NCBI RefSeq assembly: GCF_006440675.2
Contig: NZ_CP083951.1
Span: 1-64,000 of the forward strand
DNA length: 64,000 bases
Direction: 5' to 3'
From: Mesorhizobium sp. B2-8-5
Lineage (GTDB): Bacteria; Pseudomonadota; Alphaproteobacteria; Rhizobiales; Rhizobiaceae
Made by a program: the position numbers and the translations under genes. This document shows, one piece after another, positions 55,420 through 64,000 of this stretch (position 1 is its first letter; each line of letters starts with the position of its first letter). The notes under the pieces are model-generated. The model was not told where the DNA came from and did no database searches. It saw nothing but the letters and a program-made list of their open reading frames with translations.

Positions 55420-56673
55420 CTATTTCAGTTGCGCGACCATTGCGGCATCGGGAAAGCAGGTGGCGGGCCTGCCGTTCTTTGCCTGCCAGATGCCGATCGA
55501 GCGGCGGGTCTTGAAACCGGGCAGGCCGTCGGCGCTGCCGACATCGTAGCCCTTGGCCTCCAGCGTCCGCTGCAGAGCCGCGATATCGGAGCGATGGAGA
55601 TCGCCGACCGCGCCCCAGGTGCCGACAAAGGCGGCGTCGCCTTTGGCGATGCGATCGGCGGCATGGCCGATGAACAGGCCATAGAGATCGCTGTTGTTGT
55701 ATTGCTTGATCACATAGAAGTTCGGCGTGACGACGAAGGCCGGGCCACTGCGCCCGGCCGGCATCAGCAGGAAACCTTCCGCCTTCAATTCGCTCGCCGG
55801 AAACGCCTTGCCGTCGACGCGCCTGATGCCCATCGCCACCCAATCGGAGATCTTCTTGCCCTGGTCGGGTCCTTCGAGCGAGCAAGAGACATTTGCCGGA
55901 ACCGTCACCTCGGTCCCCCAGCCGCGCCCCCTCACCCAGCCATAATGGACGAGGTAGTTGGCGATCGAGGCGAGCACGTCGGGCGTCGAGTTCCAGATGT
56001 CGGGCCGGCCGTCGCCGTCGAAGTCGACGGCGTGCTTCAAGAACGATGTCGGCATGAATTGCGGCTGGCCGAGCGCGCCGGCCCAGGAGGACTTCATCGC
56101 ATTGACCGGCGCCAGCCCGCGCTCGACGATTTCGAGCGCCGCCAGCACCTCGGTGCGGAAGAAGTCCTTCTTGGTCGACATGAACGCCTTGGTGCCCAGC
56201 ACCTCGAACGCGTCGTACGGCATCTTGGCCGCGCCGAAGCCGGTCTCGCGGCCCCAGATCGCCAGCACGATCTCGCCCGGAACGCCGTAGCGCTTCTCGA
56301 TCAGCCCGAGCGTCCGGGCGTTGGCGCTCTCGCGCGTCCTTCCGCCCGACGTGACGGCCCGAATGATCTTCTCGGCGAAGTAGTTGGCCGGCGGGCCGAA
56401 CTCGGCCTGATGCTGCTTCTCAGGTGTCGTCGGCTTCTCGCCGGGCAGGACGAGATCGGGCAGCTTGAGGTTCGGCTTCACGCCGAGGAAGGCAGCGTCG
56501 AAGGTTTTTTTGGAGATGCCTCTGGACTTGGCTTCGGGCCAGAGGTCGGTTTGGAGCCAAGCCTGGAACTGGTCGTCGATGGGGGCGGCATGGGTGGGGG
56601 TGGTAATGAAGAGAGCGAGAAGCGTCGCTAGGAAGGAAAGAATAGCCAACCTGAAATGCTGGCGTTCCTTCAC
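55420..56673 (-). CDS. Lytic murein transglycosylase B-type (GH103) with PG-binding domain
   Basis: The 417-residue product is a secreted muramidase: signal region (LAILSFLATLLALFITTPTHA), the GH103 catalytic segment WGRETGFGAAK with the active-site Glu, the GALGQPQFMPTSFLKHAVDFDGDGRPDIWNS motif and a C-terminal peptidoglycan-binding domain (LQRTLEAKGYDVGSADGLPGFKTR). The start is uncertain because the N-terminus lies in a dispersed repeat; I use the GTG at 56673 behind a GAGGGGG stretch of that repeat. ATG 56697 and a TTG near 56655 are alternatives. Confidence 0.88.
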   Translation of the reverse strand: MKERQHFRLAILSFLATLLALFITTPTHAAPIDDQFQAWLQTDLWPEAKSRGISKKTFDAAFLGVKPNLKLPDLVLPGEKPTTPEKQHQAEFGPPANYFAEKIIRAVTSGGRTRESANARTLGLIEKRYGVPGEIVLAIWGRETGFGAAKMPYDAFEVLGTKAFMSTKKDFFRTEVLAALEIVERGLAPVNAMKSSWAGALGQPQFMPTSFLKHAVDFDGDGRPDIWNSTPDVLASIANYLVHYGWVRGRGWGTEVTVPANVSCSLEGPDQGKKISDWVAMGIRRVDGKAFPASELKAEGFLLMPAGRSGPAFVVTPNFYVIKQYNNSDLYGLFIGHAADRIAKGDAAFVGTWGAVGDLHRSDIAALQRTLEAKGYDVGSADGLPGFKTRRSIGIWQAKNGRPATCFPDAAMVAQLK

Positions 56674-56832
56674 ACCCCCCTCTGTCCTGCCGGACATCTC
56701 CCCCGCAAGGGGGGAGATCAGATGTCGCGCAGGCTTTCGCCAATCGCCGACGTGGGGATAAAAGCGCCGGCAAAGAAACTGCCAATCTCCCCCCTTGCGG
56801 GGGAGATGCCCGGCAGGGCAGAGGGGGGTGTG
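56671..56832. repeat. Pair of inverted 48-bp repeats
   Basis: CACACCCCCCTCTG... at 56671-56720 is inverted at 56784-56832 (...CAGAGGGGGGTGTG), with a 63-base centre. Each arm also contains its own inner palindrome (ATCTCCCC.GCAAGG.GGGGAGAT). The left arm overlaps the transglycosylase start. This is a well-known Mesorhizobium-type dispersed element as I recall. Confidence 0.85.
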
Positions 56833-56888
56833 ACGGAGCGCGGAATCTCGAGGAATAACATCTGTCACGCGCGCCCTCCCCGCCAACT

Positions 56889-57494
56889 TCAAAACGCCGT
56901 CCTCGATCGCAGCGCGGCGGCCAGCGTGCCTTCGTCGAGGTAATCGAGCTCGCCGCCGACCGGCACGCCATGCGCGAGCCGCGTCACCTTGACCTCGAAG
57001 CCAGACAGCTGGTCGGTCAGATAATGCGCTGTCGTCTGCCCCTCGACGGTGGCGTTGACGGCAAGGATGACTTCCTTCACCTCGCCGCCGGCGACACGGT
57101 CGACCAGCGAGCGGATGTTGAGCTGGTCCGGACCGATGCCGTCGAGCGGCGACAGCGTGCCGCCAAGCACGTGGTAGCGCACGTTCATGGCTGCGGCGCG
57201 CTCCAGCGCCCAGAGGTCGGAGACGTCCTCGACGACGATCAGCGTGCCGGCGTCGCGGCGCGGGTCGGTGCAGATCATGCAAGGGTCGGAGGTATCGACA
57301 TTGCCGCAGGTCGAGCAGATGCGCACCTTGTCGACCGCTTCGCCCATGGCGGCGGCCAGAGGCTCGAGCAGCTGCTCCTTCTTCTTGATGAGATGAAGCG
57401 CGGCGCGCCTGGCCGAGCGCGGCCCAAGCCCCGGCACCTTGGCCAGGAGCTGGATCAGGCGTTCGATTTCCGGACCGGCGATTCTCTTCGACAT
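56889..57494 (-). CDS. recR: Recombination protein RecR
   Basis: RecR works with RecF and RecO in loading RecA at gaps; recF is at 2894. The 201-residue product has the HhH region ([21 protein letters not shown]), the C4 zinc motif [16 protein letters not shown] and a Toprim domain ([27 protein letters not shown]) to the [13 protein letters not shown]-terminus. It is the downstream partner of dnaX-ebfC in the conserved order, separated here by the SleB gene. Confidence 0.95.
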   Translation of the reverse strand: MSKRIAGPEIERLIQLLAKVPGLGPRSARRAALHLIKKKEQLLEPLAAAMGEAVDKVRICSTCGNVDTSDPCMICTDPRRDAGTLIVVEDVSDLWALERAAAMNVRYHVLGGTLSPLDGIGPDQLNIRSLVDRVAGGEVKEVILAVNATVEGQTTAHYLTDQLSGFEVKVTRLAHGVPVGGELDYLDEGTLAAALRSRTAF

Positions 57495-57583
57495 CGCCTT
57501 GATCTAGGATTTTTCAGGACAGCCAGCAACGGCACAAGCCCGCCATGCTGCCATGGCGGGCCTTGCTTTGGATGCAATCGGGT

Positions 57584-58567
57584 TCAGTTGGCTTCGAGCG
57601 GCCGGTCCTGGCTGACGATCATCGCGCCGATGGCGTCGGTGTTCTCAGGCGTCGACTGGAAGCCCATCGCCGCTTCCTGCGGCGCATTGGGCACCGAAGT
57701 GATGTAGCGGCCCTTGAGGGTGCCGCCGAAACGCGAGGCGTCCGGTTCGGCCATGGGCTCCTGCATCGCCACGACCATCTGCTTCTGCGCCAGACGGCCG
57801 GACTTGGCAGAAGGTGCAACAGAAGCCGTCACATAGGTCTGTTCGGCGGAAGCGTCTTCGGTCCGCGCGGCCGTGGCCAATGCGGCCTGCTTTGCCGGGT
57901 CCGGACGGACGATCGTCTTGACGATCGGCTCGGCGGAAGCCACGAGCACCGGAGCGTCGGCCGCCGGTTTCTGCCGGTCAGACTTCTGCTTGTCGTCCAC
58001 GTTCATGGCGACCATCGGCTCGTCCGGCAGCGGCTGCCAGTTGCGGCCGCGCTTCTCATAGAAGGCGTTGCCGCCGGCAACCATGGTGTAATGCATGTTC
58101 TTGTAGGGGAAGCGCAGGCCGGCGGTGTGGAAATACATCGTGTTCTTGAGCTTGGCCTTGCGTTCGCCTCTCAGCACCGCATCGGCTGCCTCCTCGACAT
58201 CCGGCAGGGCCTTCGAGTTCATCGGCCGAGTCATGACGCCCGGAGCAAACTGGCCTGGCTCGCCGACAACCTGACAGATGGTGTTGCCGTGCTGGCCCGA
58301 GCGAAGCCGGTTCATGACGACCGTGCCGACCGCGATCATGCCGTCGCGGCTCGACCGGTTGGACTCGAAGAACATAGCCCTTTGCAAGCATTCCTTGTCC
58401 TTCAGCGAATGGCTGGAGGAACGCGTGAGGAAGCTCGGCGTAAGGGCATCGGTCAGACCCGACATGCCATGCGAGGAAGTGGTCTGGCTGCAGCCGGCCA
58501 GGAGCAAGGGGGAAGTGACGATGCCGATAAGCAGCAGCGGCGTCTTCCATCGCGTCGCGATCACCAA
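57584..58567 (-). CDS. SleB-type cell-wall hydrolase lipoprotein
   Basis: A 327-residue lipoprotein with signal and lipobox LAGC at residue 24-ish (LLLIGIVTSPLLLAGCSQ). The Hydrolase_2 (SleB-like) domain follows at about residues 55-165: KECLQRAMFFESNRSSRDGMIAVGTVVMNRLRSGQHGNTICQVVGEPGQF. The C-terminal half is low complexity and rich in Lys, Ala and Pro. SleB-type domains cleave peptidoglycan; in rhizobia they act in cell-wall remodelling. It is inserted between recR and ebfC. Confidence 0.85.
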   Translation of the reverse strand: MVIATRWKTPLLLIGIVTSPLLLAGCSQTTSSHGMSGLTDALTPSFLTRSSSHSLKDKECLQRAMFFESNRSSRDGMIAVGTVVMNRLRSGQHGNTICQVVGEPGQFAPGVMTRPMNSKALPDVEEAADAVLRGERKAKLKNTMYFHTAGLRFPYKNMHYTMVAGGNAFYEKRGRNWQPLPDEPMVAMNVDDKQKSDRQKPAADAPVLVASAEPIVKTIVRPDPAKQAALATAARTEDASAEQTYVTASVAPSAKSGRLAQKQMVVAMQEPMAEPDASRFGGTLKGRYITSVPNAPQEAAMGFQSTPENTDAIGAMIVSQDRPLEAN

Positions 58568-58781
58568 AAAAGCCTCATGTCCAGATGCCAGCCCGCCCCG
58601 AGATGTGGCAAGAATGAGACTCTTTCGGGCAAAAAGATGGCTAGAAGGTTAGCAACTTCTGGACTTGGGTAAAACTTTATGAATGTCGCGAAATGTGCCC
58701 GTGAGCATTGCCGGCAAAATAGTTAATATTGCAGCCCGGACTCAATTTCCGTTCATAATCAATTAACTGGCACACACGGCC

Positions 58782-59105
58782 TCAGAACGGCAATTTCATT
58801 CCGGGCGGGATCGGCAAGCCTGCCGTGAGCGCCTTGGTCTTCTCCTGCATGATCTGCTCGACCTTATTTTTGGCGTCATTGTGGGCGGCCAGGATGAGGT
58901 CCTCGAGGATCTCGGCTTCGTCCGCCTTGATCAAAGACGGATCGATCTTCAGCGTCTTCATTTCGAACTTGCCGGAAAGCGTGATGCTGACCAGACCGCC
59001 GCCGGCCTGGCCGGTGGCTTCAAGCGTGGCGATCTCGTCCTGCATGGCCTGGAACTTGGCCTGCATTTCCTTCGCCTTGCCCATAAGGCCGAGAAGATCT
59101 TTCAT
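58782..59105 (-). CDS. Nucleoid-associated protein EbfC/YbaB
   Basis: A 107-residue DNA-binding protein: [59 protein letters not shown], the whole YbaB family pattern. An upstream in-frame start (59213) reaches into dnaX and is rejected. It is followed by recR (via the SleB gene) and preceded by dnaX, the classical dnaX-ybaB-recR order. Confidence 0.93.
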   Translation of the reverse strand: MKDLLGLMGKAKEMQAKFQAMQDEIATLEATGQAGGGLVSITLSGKFEMKTLKIDPSLIKADEAEILEDLILAAHNDAKNKVEQIMQEKTKALTAGLPIPPGMKLPF

Positions 59106-59127
59106 CGGTTGGTCCTCTAAAAATGTT

Positions 59128-60942
59128 TCAGGTCTCGTCGTCATCGGCCGCCGGCTCGACCGGCAGGTCGGCCTCGGCTTCTTCCACGTCCGGCACGTCC
59201 GGGATGCGCACATCGATGATCTTGGCGCCAGGGAAACGGGCGAGTATGGCCGCGACAGTCGGGTCGCTCTTGGCGTCGGAGAAGGCGTTCTCGCGCTTCG
59301 TCGTCTCCATCTCGGCCAATGTCTGGCCGCCCTCTTCCTTCGACAGCGACACCAGCCAGTTGCGGCCGGTCCAGGCGCGCAGCTTGGCGGTGAGGTCGTT
59401 GAGCAGCATCTTCGGCGCGTCGTCGGTCAAGGTGACGTCGAGCCGGCCGGGCTCGATGCGAACCGGCCGCACGCAGCGTTTCAGCAGCACCTTGAAGGCC
59501 ATGTCGCGATTGGCGTCGGCAAGCGCGACGATGTCGGCCAGCGATTTGACCGGAACGACGGGCGCCTCGGCGACCGGCTCCGGCGCCGGAACGAAGGCGG
59601 CGGGCACGGGCTGCGTTTCGACCAGGCGCATCGTCTGGGCACCGCCACCGGTGGAAGCAGGCATCCGGGTCTGCGCGACGGGGCTCGCGCCACCGCCATT
59701 GCCGGCCGGCGCTCCGTTGGCGCGCGGCGCACCATTCGGCAGCGGGCCCGCGCCCTCCAGCGATTTCAGCGCCTCGTCCAGCGTCGGCAGGTCGGCGGCG
59801 TGCGCCAGCCTGATCAGCACCATTTCGCCGGCGCTGACCGGGCGGTTGGAGGACTGCACCTCGGGAATGCCCTTGAGCAGCATCTGCCAGGTCCGCGACA
59901 GCACGCGCACCGAAAGCGTGCCGGCGAATTCGGCACCGCGCCGACGCTCGTCCTCGGAAAGCGACGCATCGTCGGCGGCTGCCGGCACGAAGCGCAGGCG
60001 GGTGACGAGGTGGTTGAACTCGGCAAGATCGGTAAGCACGGCGGCCGGATCGGCGCCGGTGTCGTATTGCGCGCGGAACTCGGCGAGCGCGGCCGCCACG
60101 TCGCCCTTCATGACATGCTCGAACAGGTCGATGATGCGGGCGCGGTCGGCAAGGCCGAGCATGGCGCGCACCGCCTCGGCGCTCACCGTGCCGCTGCCGT
60201 GGGCGATCGCCTGGTCGAGGATGGAAAGCGAATCGCGCGCCGAGCCTTCGGCGGCCCGCGCGATCATCGCCAGGGCCTCGTCGTCGACGGCAATGCCTTC
60301 CTTGGCAGCGATCGAGGACAGATGCCCGACCAGCGCGCTGGCATCGATGCGCCTCAGATCGAAGCGCTGGCAGCGCGACAGCACCGTTATCGGCACCTTG
60401 CGGATCTCGGTGGTGGCAAAGATGAATTTGACGTGCGGCGGCGGCTCTTCCAGCGTCTTCAGGAGGCCGTTGAAGGCCTGCGTGGAGAGCATGTGCACTT
60501 CGTCGATGATGTAGACCTTGTAGCGTGCCGAGACCGGCGCGTAGCGGACGCGGTCGATGATGTCCCTGATGTCGTCGATGCCGGTGTGAGAGGCGGCATC
60601 CATCTCGATGACGTCGACATGGCGTCCTTCCATGATCGCCTGGCAATGCTCGCCGGGGATCGAAAGGTCGACGGAGGGCTGATCGACGGTCGCCGTTTTG
60701 TAGTTCAGTGCCCGCGCCAGGATGCGCGCGGTCGTCGTCTTGCCGACACCGCGCACGCCGGTCAGCATCCAGGCCTGGGCGATGCGGCCGGTGGCAAAGG
60801 CGTTGGTCAGTGTGCGGACCATCGGCTCCTGGCCGATCAGCTCGGAGAAATTCGAAGGGCGATATTTGCGCGCCAGGACGCGATAAGCGGCGGCCTTACC
60901 TGTTTCCAGGCTTTCTGGCCCCAAATTTCCGGCTTCGCTCAT
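59128..60942 (-). CDS. dnaX: DNA polymerase III subunits gamma and tau
   Basis: DnaX is the clamp-loader motor. The 604-residue product starts [38 protein letters not shown] and has Walker [10 protein letters not shown], Walker [12 protein letters not shown] and SRC ([11 protein letters not shown]). Between them the four-cysteine zinc module of the E. coli protein is not present: the [29 protein letters not shown] segment has one Cys. The 626-residue upstream alternative (to 61008) is not supported. No slippery A run for programmed frameshifting is visible. The 4.5S RNA gene lies upstream. Confidence 0.95.
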   Translation of the reverse strand: MSEAGNLGPESLETGKAAAYRVLARKYRPSNFSELIGQEPMVRTLTNAFATGRIAQAWMLTGVRGVGKTTTARILARALNYKTATVDQPSVDLSIPGEHCQAIMEGRHVDVIEMDAASHTGIDDIRDIIDRVRYAPVSARYKVYIIDEVHMLSTQAFNGLLKTLEEPPPHVKFIFATTEIRKVPITVLSRCQRFDLRRIDASALVGHLSSIAAKEGIAVDDEALAMIARAAEGSARDSLSILDQAIAHGSGTVSAEAVRAMLGLADRARIIDLFEHVMKGDVAAALAEFRAQYDTGADPAAVLTDLAEFNHLVTRLRFVPAAADDASLSEDERRRGAEFAGTLSVRVLSRTWQMLLKGIPEVQSSNRPVSAGEMVLIRLAHAADLPTLDEALKSLEGAGPLPNGAPRANGAPAGNGGGASPVAQTRMPASTGGGAQTMRLVETQPVPAAFVPAPEPVAEAPVVPVKSLADIVALADANRDMAFKVLLKRCVRPVRIEPGRLDVTLTDDAPKMLLNDLTAKLRAWTGRNWLVSLSKEEGGQTLAEMETTKRENAFSDAKSDPTVAAILARFPGAKIIDVRIPDVPDVEEAEADLPVEPAADDDET

Positions 60943-61049
60943 TCGCCGCCAAAGCTCCCAGGACCGCGACGGAAGGCGGCCGATTCCTACGCATAGTCTC
61001 GCCCGCACGGCTCGGGGCCGTCAATGTCGCGGGAGAAAGGCGAAGAGGT

Positions 61050-61145
61050 GGGAGGCTGGAACAATGACCCGTTCCGGGCTCGTTAGGGCTGCTTCCTTCC
61101 GGACCTGACCCGGTTGGCGAGTGGATCGTCCACCACCAACCTCCC
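61050..61145 (-). ncRNA. ffs: 4.5S signal recognition particle RNA
   Basis: On the minus strand the sequence holds the SRP core GGTCAGGTCCGGAAGGAAGC (at 61111-61092), flanked by complementary ends GGGAGGTTGG (61145-61136) and CCAGCCTCCC (61059-61050), giving a rod of about 96 bases. This is the RNA that binds Ffh for co-translational membrane targeting. It lies between dnaX and the HIT gene. Confidence 0.93.
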
Positions 61146-61332
61146 GCGTTCCATATCGGCAATTCGGCGGCGAAATGCAAGGGCCGAGCCGGAACCCATG
61201 ACCACATCGAAGGCGGAAAGTCCTTCAAATCGATGGCGGCGGTCAATGAATCGCTTGCAGCCACCTTGCCGCCGCTCTAGCGTCCCGGGTTTGGAAAATG
61301 CTTACAAAATAACAAAAGTGAAGGAAACGCCG

Positions 61333-61752
61333 ATGCTGCCTGGCCTCGAGGCCGGATTCACGCTGGACGCCCGGCTGGAGGCGGACAGCGAGCAGCTTAT
61401 GTGGCTTGGCCTTTGCGAGCTCAGGCTGATGAACGACAGCCGCTGGCCATGGCTGGTGCTGGTGCCGCAGCGGCCGGGCGTGGAAGAAATTCACGACCTG
61501 ACGCCGCTCGACCAGGCGATGCTGACCTTCGAGACCAATATGGTGGCGCAAGCGCTGAAGCGGGTGACCGGCTGCACCAAGATCAACACTGGCGCTTTGG
61601 GCAACATCGTGCGCCAGCTGCATGTCCATGTCGTCGCCCGCTCCGAGGGCGATCCCGGCTGGCCGGGACCGGTCTGGGGGCACGGCATGCGCGAGCCCTA
61701 CCAGCGCTCCGATATCAGGCGGTTTGCCGAAACGATCAAGGCGGCGCTATAA
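61333..61752 (+). CDS. HIT-domain protein
   Basis: A 139-residue HIT-fold protein with the signature QLHVHVVAR (HxHxx variant; the last His replaced by Val-Ala-Arg) and the NTGALGNIVRQ strand that precedes it. The histidine triad proteins hydrolyse nucleotide phosphoramidates and related compounds. The ATG at 61333 follows a GTGAAGGAAAC context. It runs toward nudC on the plus strand, 51 bases apart, and both deal with nucleotide hydrolysis, but cotranscription is unproven. Confidence 0.86.
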   Translation: MLPGLEAGFTLDARLEADSEQLMWLGLCELRLMNDSRWPWLVLVPQRPGVEEIHDLTPLDQAMLTFETNMVAQALKRVTGCTKINTGALGNIVRQLHVHVVARSEGDPGWPGPVWGHGMREPYQRSDIRRFAETIKAAL

Positions 61753-61803
61753 GCTGACCAGTGTCCATTCCGCACCCCGAGTCCTCAGCCCACCCGAGTC
61801 CCC

Positions 61804-62745
61804 ATGAGCTTTCGCCTGTTCGACGCGCCCTTGCGCGAGCCCAGTCAATTCGTCGGTTTCGCCGGCAACCGGATCGACCGGCAGTCCGAGAACCGCGCCG
61901 ACGACGCGGTCGAAAAAGCGCTGGCCGACCGGACCGCGCGGCTGATGCTGATGCATGCCGGGCGGCTTTACCTCAAACTTGACGACGGCACGTTCGACCC
62001 CTGGTTCAAGGCGGATGAAAGCCGGGCCTTCGAGGTTTCGCTCGGCCAAGGCGTGCTGCTCGGCTTTTCCGAGGAAGGCCCCGTGCTGGCGGCGCCCGCC
62101 GGCGTCGAGCCGGAAAAGCTGCCCGAGACGATCAAGGCGATCGACTACCGCTCCGTCTATATGCAGGGGTTGGTCGACGAGGCGGCGGCCGGCGCGCTGG
62201 CGCAAGGCGCGGCGCTGCTCGCCTGGCACGCCAGCCATGCCTTCTGCTCGAAATGCGGCAACCGCTCGGAAATGCGGGCCGGCGGCTACCGGCGGCATTG
62301 CCCGGTCTGCGGCACCGACCATTTCCCGCGCACCGACCCGGTGGCGATCATGCTGACGGTGACGCATGAAAAATGCCTGCTGGGGCGCGGCAAGCATTTC
62401 GCGCCGGGCATGTATTCCGCGCTTGCCGGCTTCATCGAACCGGGCGAGACGATCGAGGCGGCGGTGCGGCGCGAGACGCTTGAAGAGGCCGGCATCCGGC
62501 TCGGCCGCGTGGTCTATCACGCCAGCCAGCCCTGGCCGTTCCCCTATTCGCTGATGATCGGCTGCTTCGGCGAGCCGCTCAACGAGGATATCCAGGCCGA
62601 CCTCAACGAGCTGGAGGACTGCCGCTGGTTTTTGCGCGACGAGGTGCGCACGATGCTGGACAGGACGCATGCCGACGGCTTGATTACACCGCCGAAAGGG
62701 GCAATCGCCCATCACCTCATCCGCGCCTGGGTCGACAGCGAATAG
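61804..62745 (+). CDS. nudC: NADH pyrophosphatase / RNA-decapping NudC
   Basis: NudC cleaves NADH and removes NAD caps from RNA. The 313-residue product has an N-terminal nudix-like domain, the zinc ribbon FCSKCG...HCPVCG near residues 150-170, and the Nudix box GFIEPGETIEAAVRRETLEEAGI near residue 220, with a SQPWPFPYSLM segment following, a NudC-type marker. It overlaps no other gene; the Dabb gene follows after 10 bases. Confidence 0.94.
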   Translation: MSFRLFDAPLREPSQFVGFAGNRIDRQSENRADDAVEKALADRTARLMLMHAGRLYLKLDDGTFDPWFKADESRAFEVSLGQGVLLGFSEEGPVLAAPAGVEPEKLPETIKAIDYRSVYMQGLVDEAAAGALAQGAALLAWHASHAFCSKCGNRSEMRAGGYRRHCPVCGTDHFPRTDPVAIMLTVTHEKCLLGRGKHFAPGMYSALAGFIEPGETIEAAVRRETLEEAGIRLGRVVYHASQPWPFPYSLMIGCFGEPLNEDIQADLNELEDCRWFLRDEVRTMLDRTHADGLITPPKGAIAHHLIRAWVDSE

Positions 62746-62755
62746 GAGCAGAAGA

Positions 62756-63058
62756 ATGATCCGTCACACCGTCGTGTTCACGCTGAAGCACCCGCTGCAG
62801 TCGCTGGAGACGAAGCGCTTCCTCCACGACGCGAAGAAGATCCTGACCGGGATCAAGGGCGTCGCGCATTTCGAGCAGTTGCGGCAGGTGAGCCCGAAGA
62901 ACGACTACCAGTTCGGCTTCTCGATGGAGTTCGCCGACCAGGCAGCCTACACGCGCTACAACGAGCACCCGGACCATGTCGCCTTCGTGCGCGACCGCTG
63001 GGTGCCCGAGGTCGATAAGTTCATGGAGATCGACTACGTGCCGCTCGGCTGGGGGTGA
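62756..63058 (+). CDS. Dabb (stress-responsive alpha/beta-barrel) protein
   Basis: A 100-residue protein that begins MIRHTVVFTLKHPLQSLETKRFL and has the YTRYNEHPDHVAFVRDRWVPEVDKFMEIDY segment typical of the Dabb family. These dimeric small proteins are stress linked in plants and bacteria; their activity in bacteria is mostly unknown. It lies directly after nudC, probably cotranscribed. Confidence 0.88.
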   Translation: MIRHTVVFTLKHPLQSLETKRFLHDAKKILTGIKGVAHFEQLRQVSPKNDYQFGFSMEFADQAAYTRYNEHPDHVAFVRDRWVPEVDKFMEIDYVPLGWG

Positions 63059-63080
63059 TATCGGATTGAGTGCAAACGTC

Positions 63081-63308
63081 GGAGATTGGCGAAGGCCTTC
63101 GTGCTTCGTCATCCACGGGCGAAGCAAGGAGCGAAGCGACGCGCGCAGACCCGAGGATCCATGCCGTGACTTCGACGCGTTGCGACGGTCCAGAATTCTG
63201 CTCCGCTGCGCTCTACGATCAAGGTTACGGAATGGATCCTCGCGTCTGCGCTCCGCTTCGCGTCGCTCCGCCCGTGGATGACGAAGTCGCGAAGGCTCCC
63301 CCAATCTC
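63081..63308. repeat. Large imperfect inverted repeat
   Basis: The left arm (63091-63170) has CTTCGTCATCCACGGGCG... and ...GAGGATCCATGCCGTGAC; the right arm (63224-63297) is its reverse complement with scattered mismatches. Short outer arms GGAGATTGG/CCAATCTC extend it to 63081 and 63308. The whole fills most of the gap between the Dabb and pheA genes, with no credible gene. Confidence 0.8.
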
Positions 63309-63334
63309 GAAGGTCGTGAGCTCCGACTAACCGG

Positions 63335-64000
63335 TCAATCCGCCACCTTCCACTCATCGCGCGAGGCGCTGGCCGGATAAACACCCAGGATGCGCATCTC
63401 GCGCGAGAAGAAGCGCAACTCGTCGAGCGCCAGCTTGACCAGCGGATCGTCCGGGTGGCCCTCGATGTCGGCGTAAAACAACGTCGCGGTGAAGGCGCCG
63501 AGCTGGTAGCTTTCGAGCTTGGTCATGTTGATGCCGTTGGTGGCGAAGCCGCCCATCGCCTTATAGAGCGCGGCCGGCACGTTGCGGACACGGAAGATGA
63601 AGGTGGTCATCATCTTGGCGTCCGGCGCGGGACGCTCCACCCATTGCTTGTTCTTGGTCAGCACGACGAAGCGGGTGACGTTCGAATCGGTGTCCTCGAC
63701 ATTCTTCTCGATGATATCGAGCCCATAGAACTCCGCGGCCAAAGCCGGCGCCAGCGAGGCCATGGTGCGGTCCCTGACCTCCGAGACCATCTTGGCCGAA
63801 CCCGCCGTGTCGCCGGCGATCACCGGCCTCCAGCCGTTCTTGCGGATATATTTGCGGCACTGGCCGAGCGCATGGATGTGGCTGTGCACGGTCTTGATCT
63901 CTTCGCGCTTCACCCCCGGCAGCACCATCAGCTGGAAATGGATCGGCAGGAAATACTCGCCGACGATGTGCAGCTTCGATTCCGGCAGAAGGTGGTGGAT
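63335..64000 (-). CDS. pheA: Prephenate dehydratase (5' end beyond the window)
   Basis: Prephenate dehydratase makes phenylpyruvate in phenylalanine synthesis. The visible 3' part has HSHIHALGQCRKYI, the active-site SNVTRFVVL (TRF), and a C-terminal ACT domain (TTFIFRVRNVPAALYKAMGGFATNGINMTKLESYQ) for feedback by phenylalanine. The frame is open to the window end: codons at 63929-64000 read IHHLLPESKLHIVGEYFLPIHFQL, also typical. The start lies outside, so the gene is partial at its 5' end. Confidence 0.94.
   Translation of the reverse strand: MHHLLPESKLHIVGEYFLPIHFQLMVLPGVKREEIKTVHSHIHALGQCRKYIRKNGWRPVIAGDTAGSAKMVSEVRDRTMASLAPALAAEFYGLDIIEKNVEDTDSNVTRFVVLTKNKQWVERPAPDAKMMTTFIFRVRNVPAALYKAMGGFATNGINMTKLESYQLGAFTATLFYADIEGHPDDPLVKLALDELRFFSREMRILGVYPASASRDEWKVAD

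Noticed and set aside
59128..60942. Programmed frameshift in dnaX giving a short gamma form
   Set aside because: No A-rich slippery heptamer followed by a stem-loop was seen in the coding strand.
61114..61332. Longer HIT protein starting at 61114
   Set aside because: The added 73 residues overlap the 4.5S RNA gene, lack family similarity, and the ATG at 61333 gives a normal HIT length.

Overview
The window looks like the dnaA region of an alphaproteobacterial chromosome, most likely a Mesorhizobium-type member of the Rhizobiales. This rests on high GC, an Irr-type Fur protein beside fabA-fabB-fabI, a PraR-like regulator beside metK, a perfect Irr-type (ICE) palindrome, and several families of short palindromic repeats of the kind scattered through rhizobial genomes. 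The genus is inferred from memory of gene order and repeats; no database was searched.

Layout. 1-4.1 kb: dnaA, dnaN and recF. 4.1-9.7 kb: moeB, a GNAT gene, a two-subunit aconitase X, a 2-hydroxyacid dehydrogenase, an SH3-domain secreted protein, a DUF4260 membrane protein and irr. 9.9-12.6 kb: the unsaturated fatty acid genes fabA, fabB and fabI. 12.7-15.3 kb: a GGDEF/EAL protein with a degenerate cyclase site, and rsmC. From 15.4 to 39.9 kb nearly everything is on the minus strand: a long RNA and translation block read as tsaB-rimI-plsC-miaB-phoH-ybeY-corC-(VOC)-lnt-praR-metK-trmB, then rimP-nusA-ylxR-infB-rbfA-truB, corA, rpsO and pnp. Between trmB and rimP sits a small accessory insert with two toxin-antitoxin modules; one has an intact RelE-type toxin, the other a GNAT toxin broken by one missing base.

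40.0-47.8 kb is the most interesting stretch. A probable minus-strand iron operon carries an imelysin, bacterioferritin-associated ferredoxin, bacterioferritin, a di-haem oxidoreductase, a second imelysin and a DUF1513 protein. A FAD-dependent ferredoxin reductase diverges from it, with a perfect ICE palindrome between them. Since irr itself is at 9.2 kb, a plausible picture is an Irr-controlled module joining periplasmic iron handling (imelysins, di-haem enzyme, DUF1513) to cytoplasmic storage and release (Bfr, Bfd, reductase).

47.9-64 kb: a ParDE module, gabT, a complete dipeptide-type ABC transporter (SBP, two permeases, two ATPases), a lytic transglycosylase whose start lies in a repeat, recR, a SleB-type lipoprotein, ebfC, dnaX, the 4.5S SRP RNA, a HIT protein, nudC, a Dabb protein and the start-truncated pheA. 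No tRNA, rRNA, CRISPR array, transposase or prophage gene was seen.
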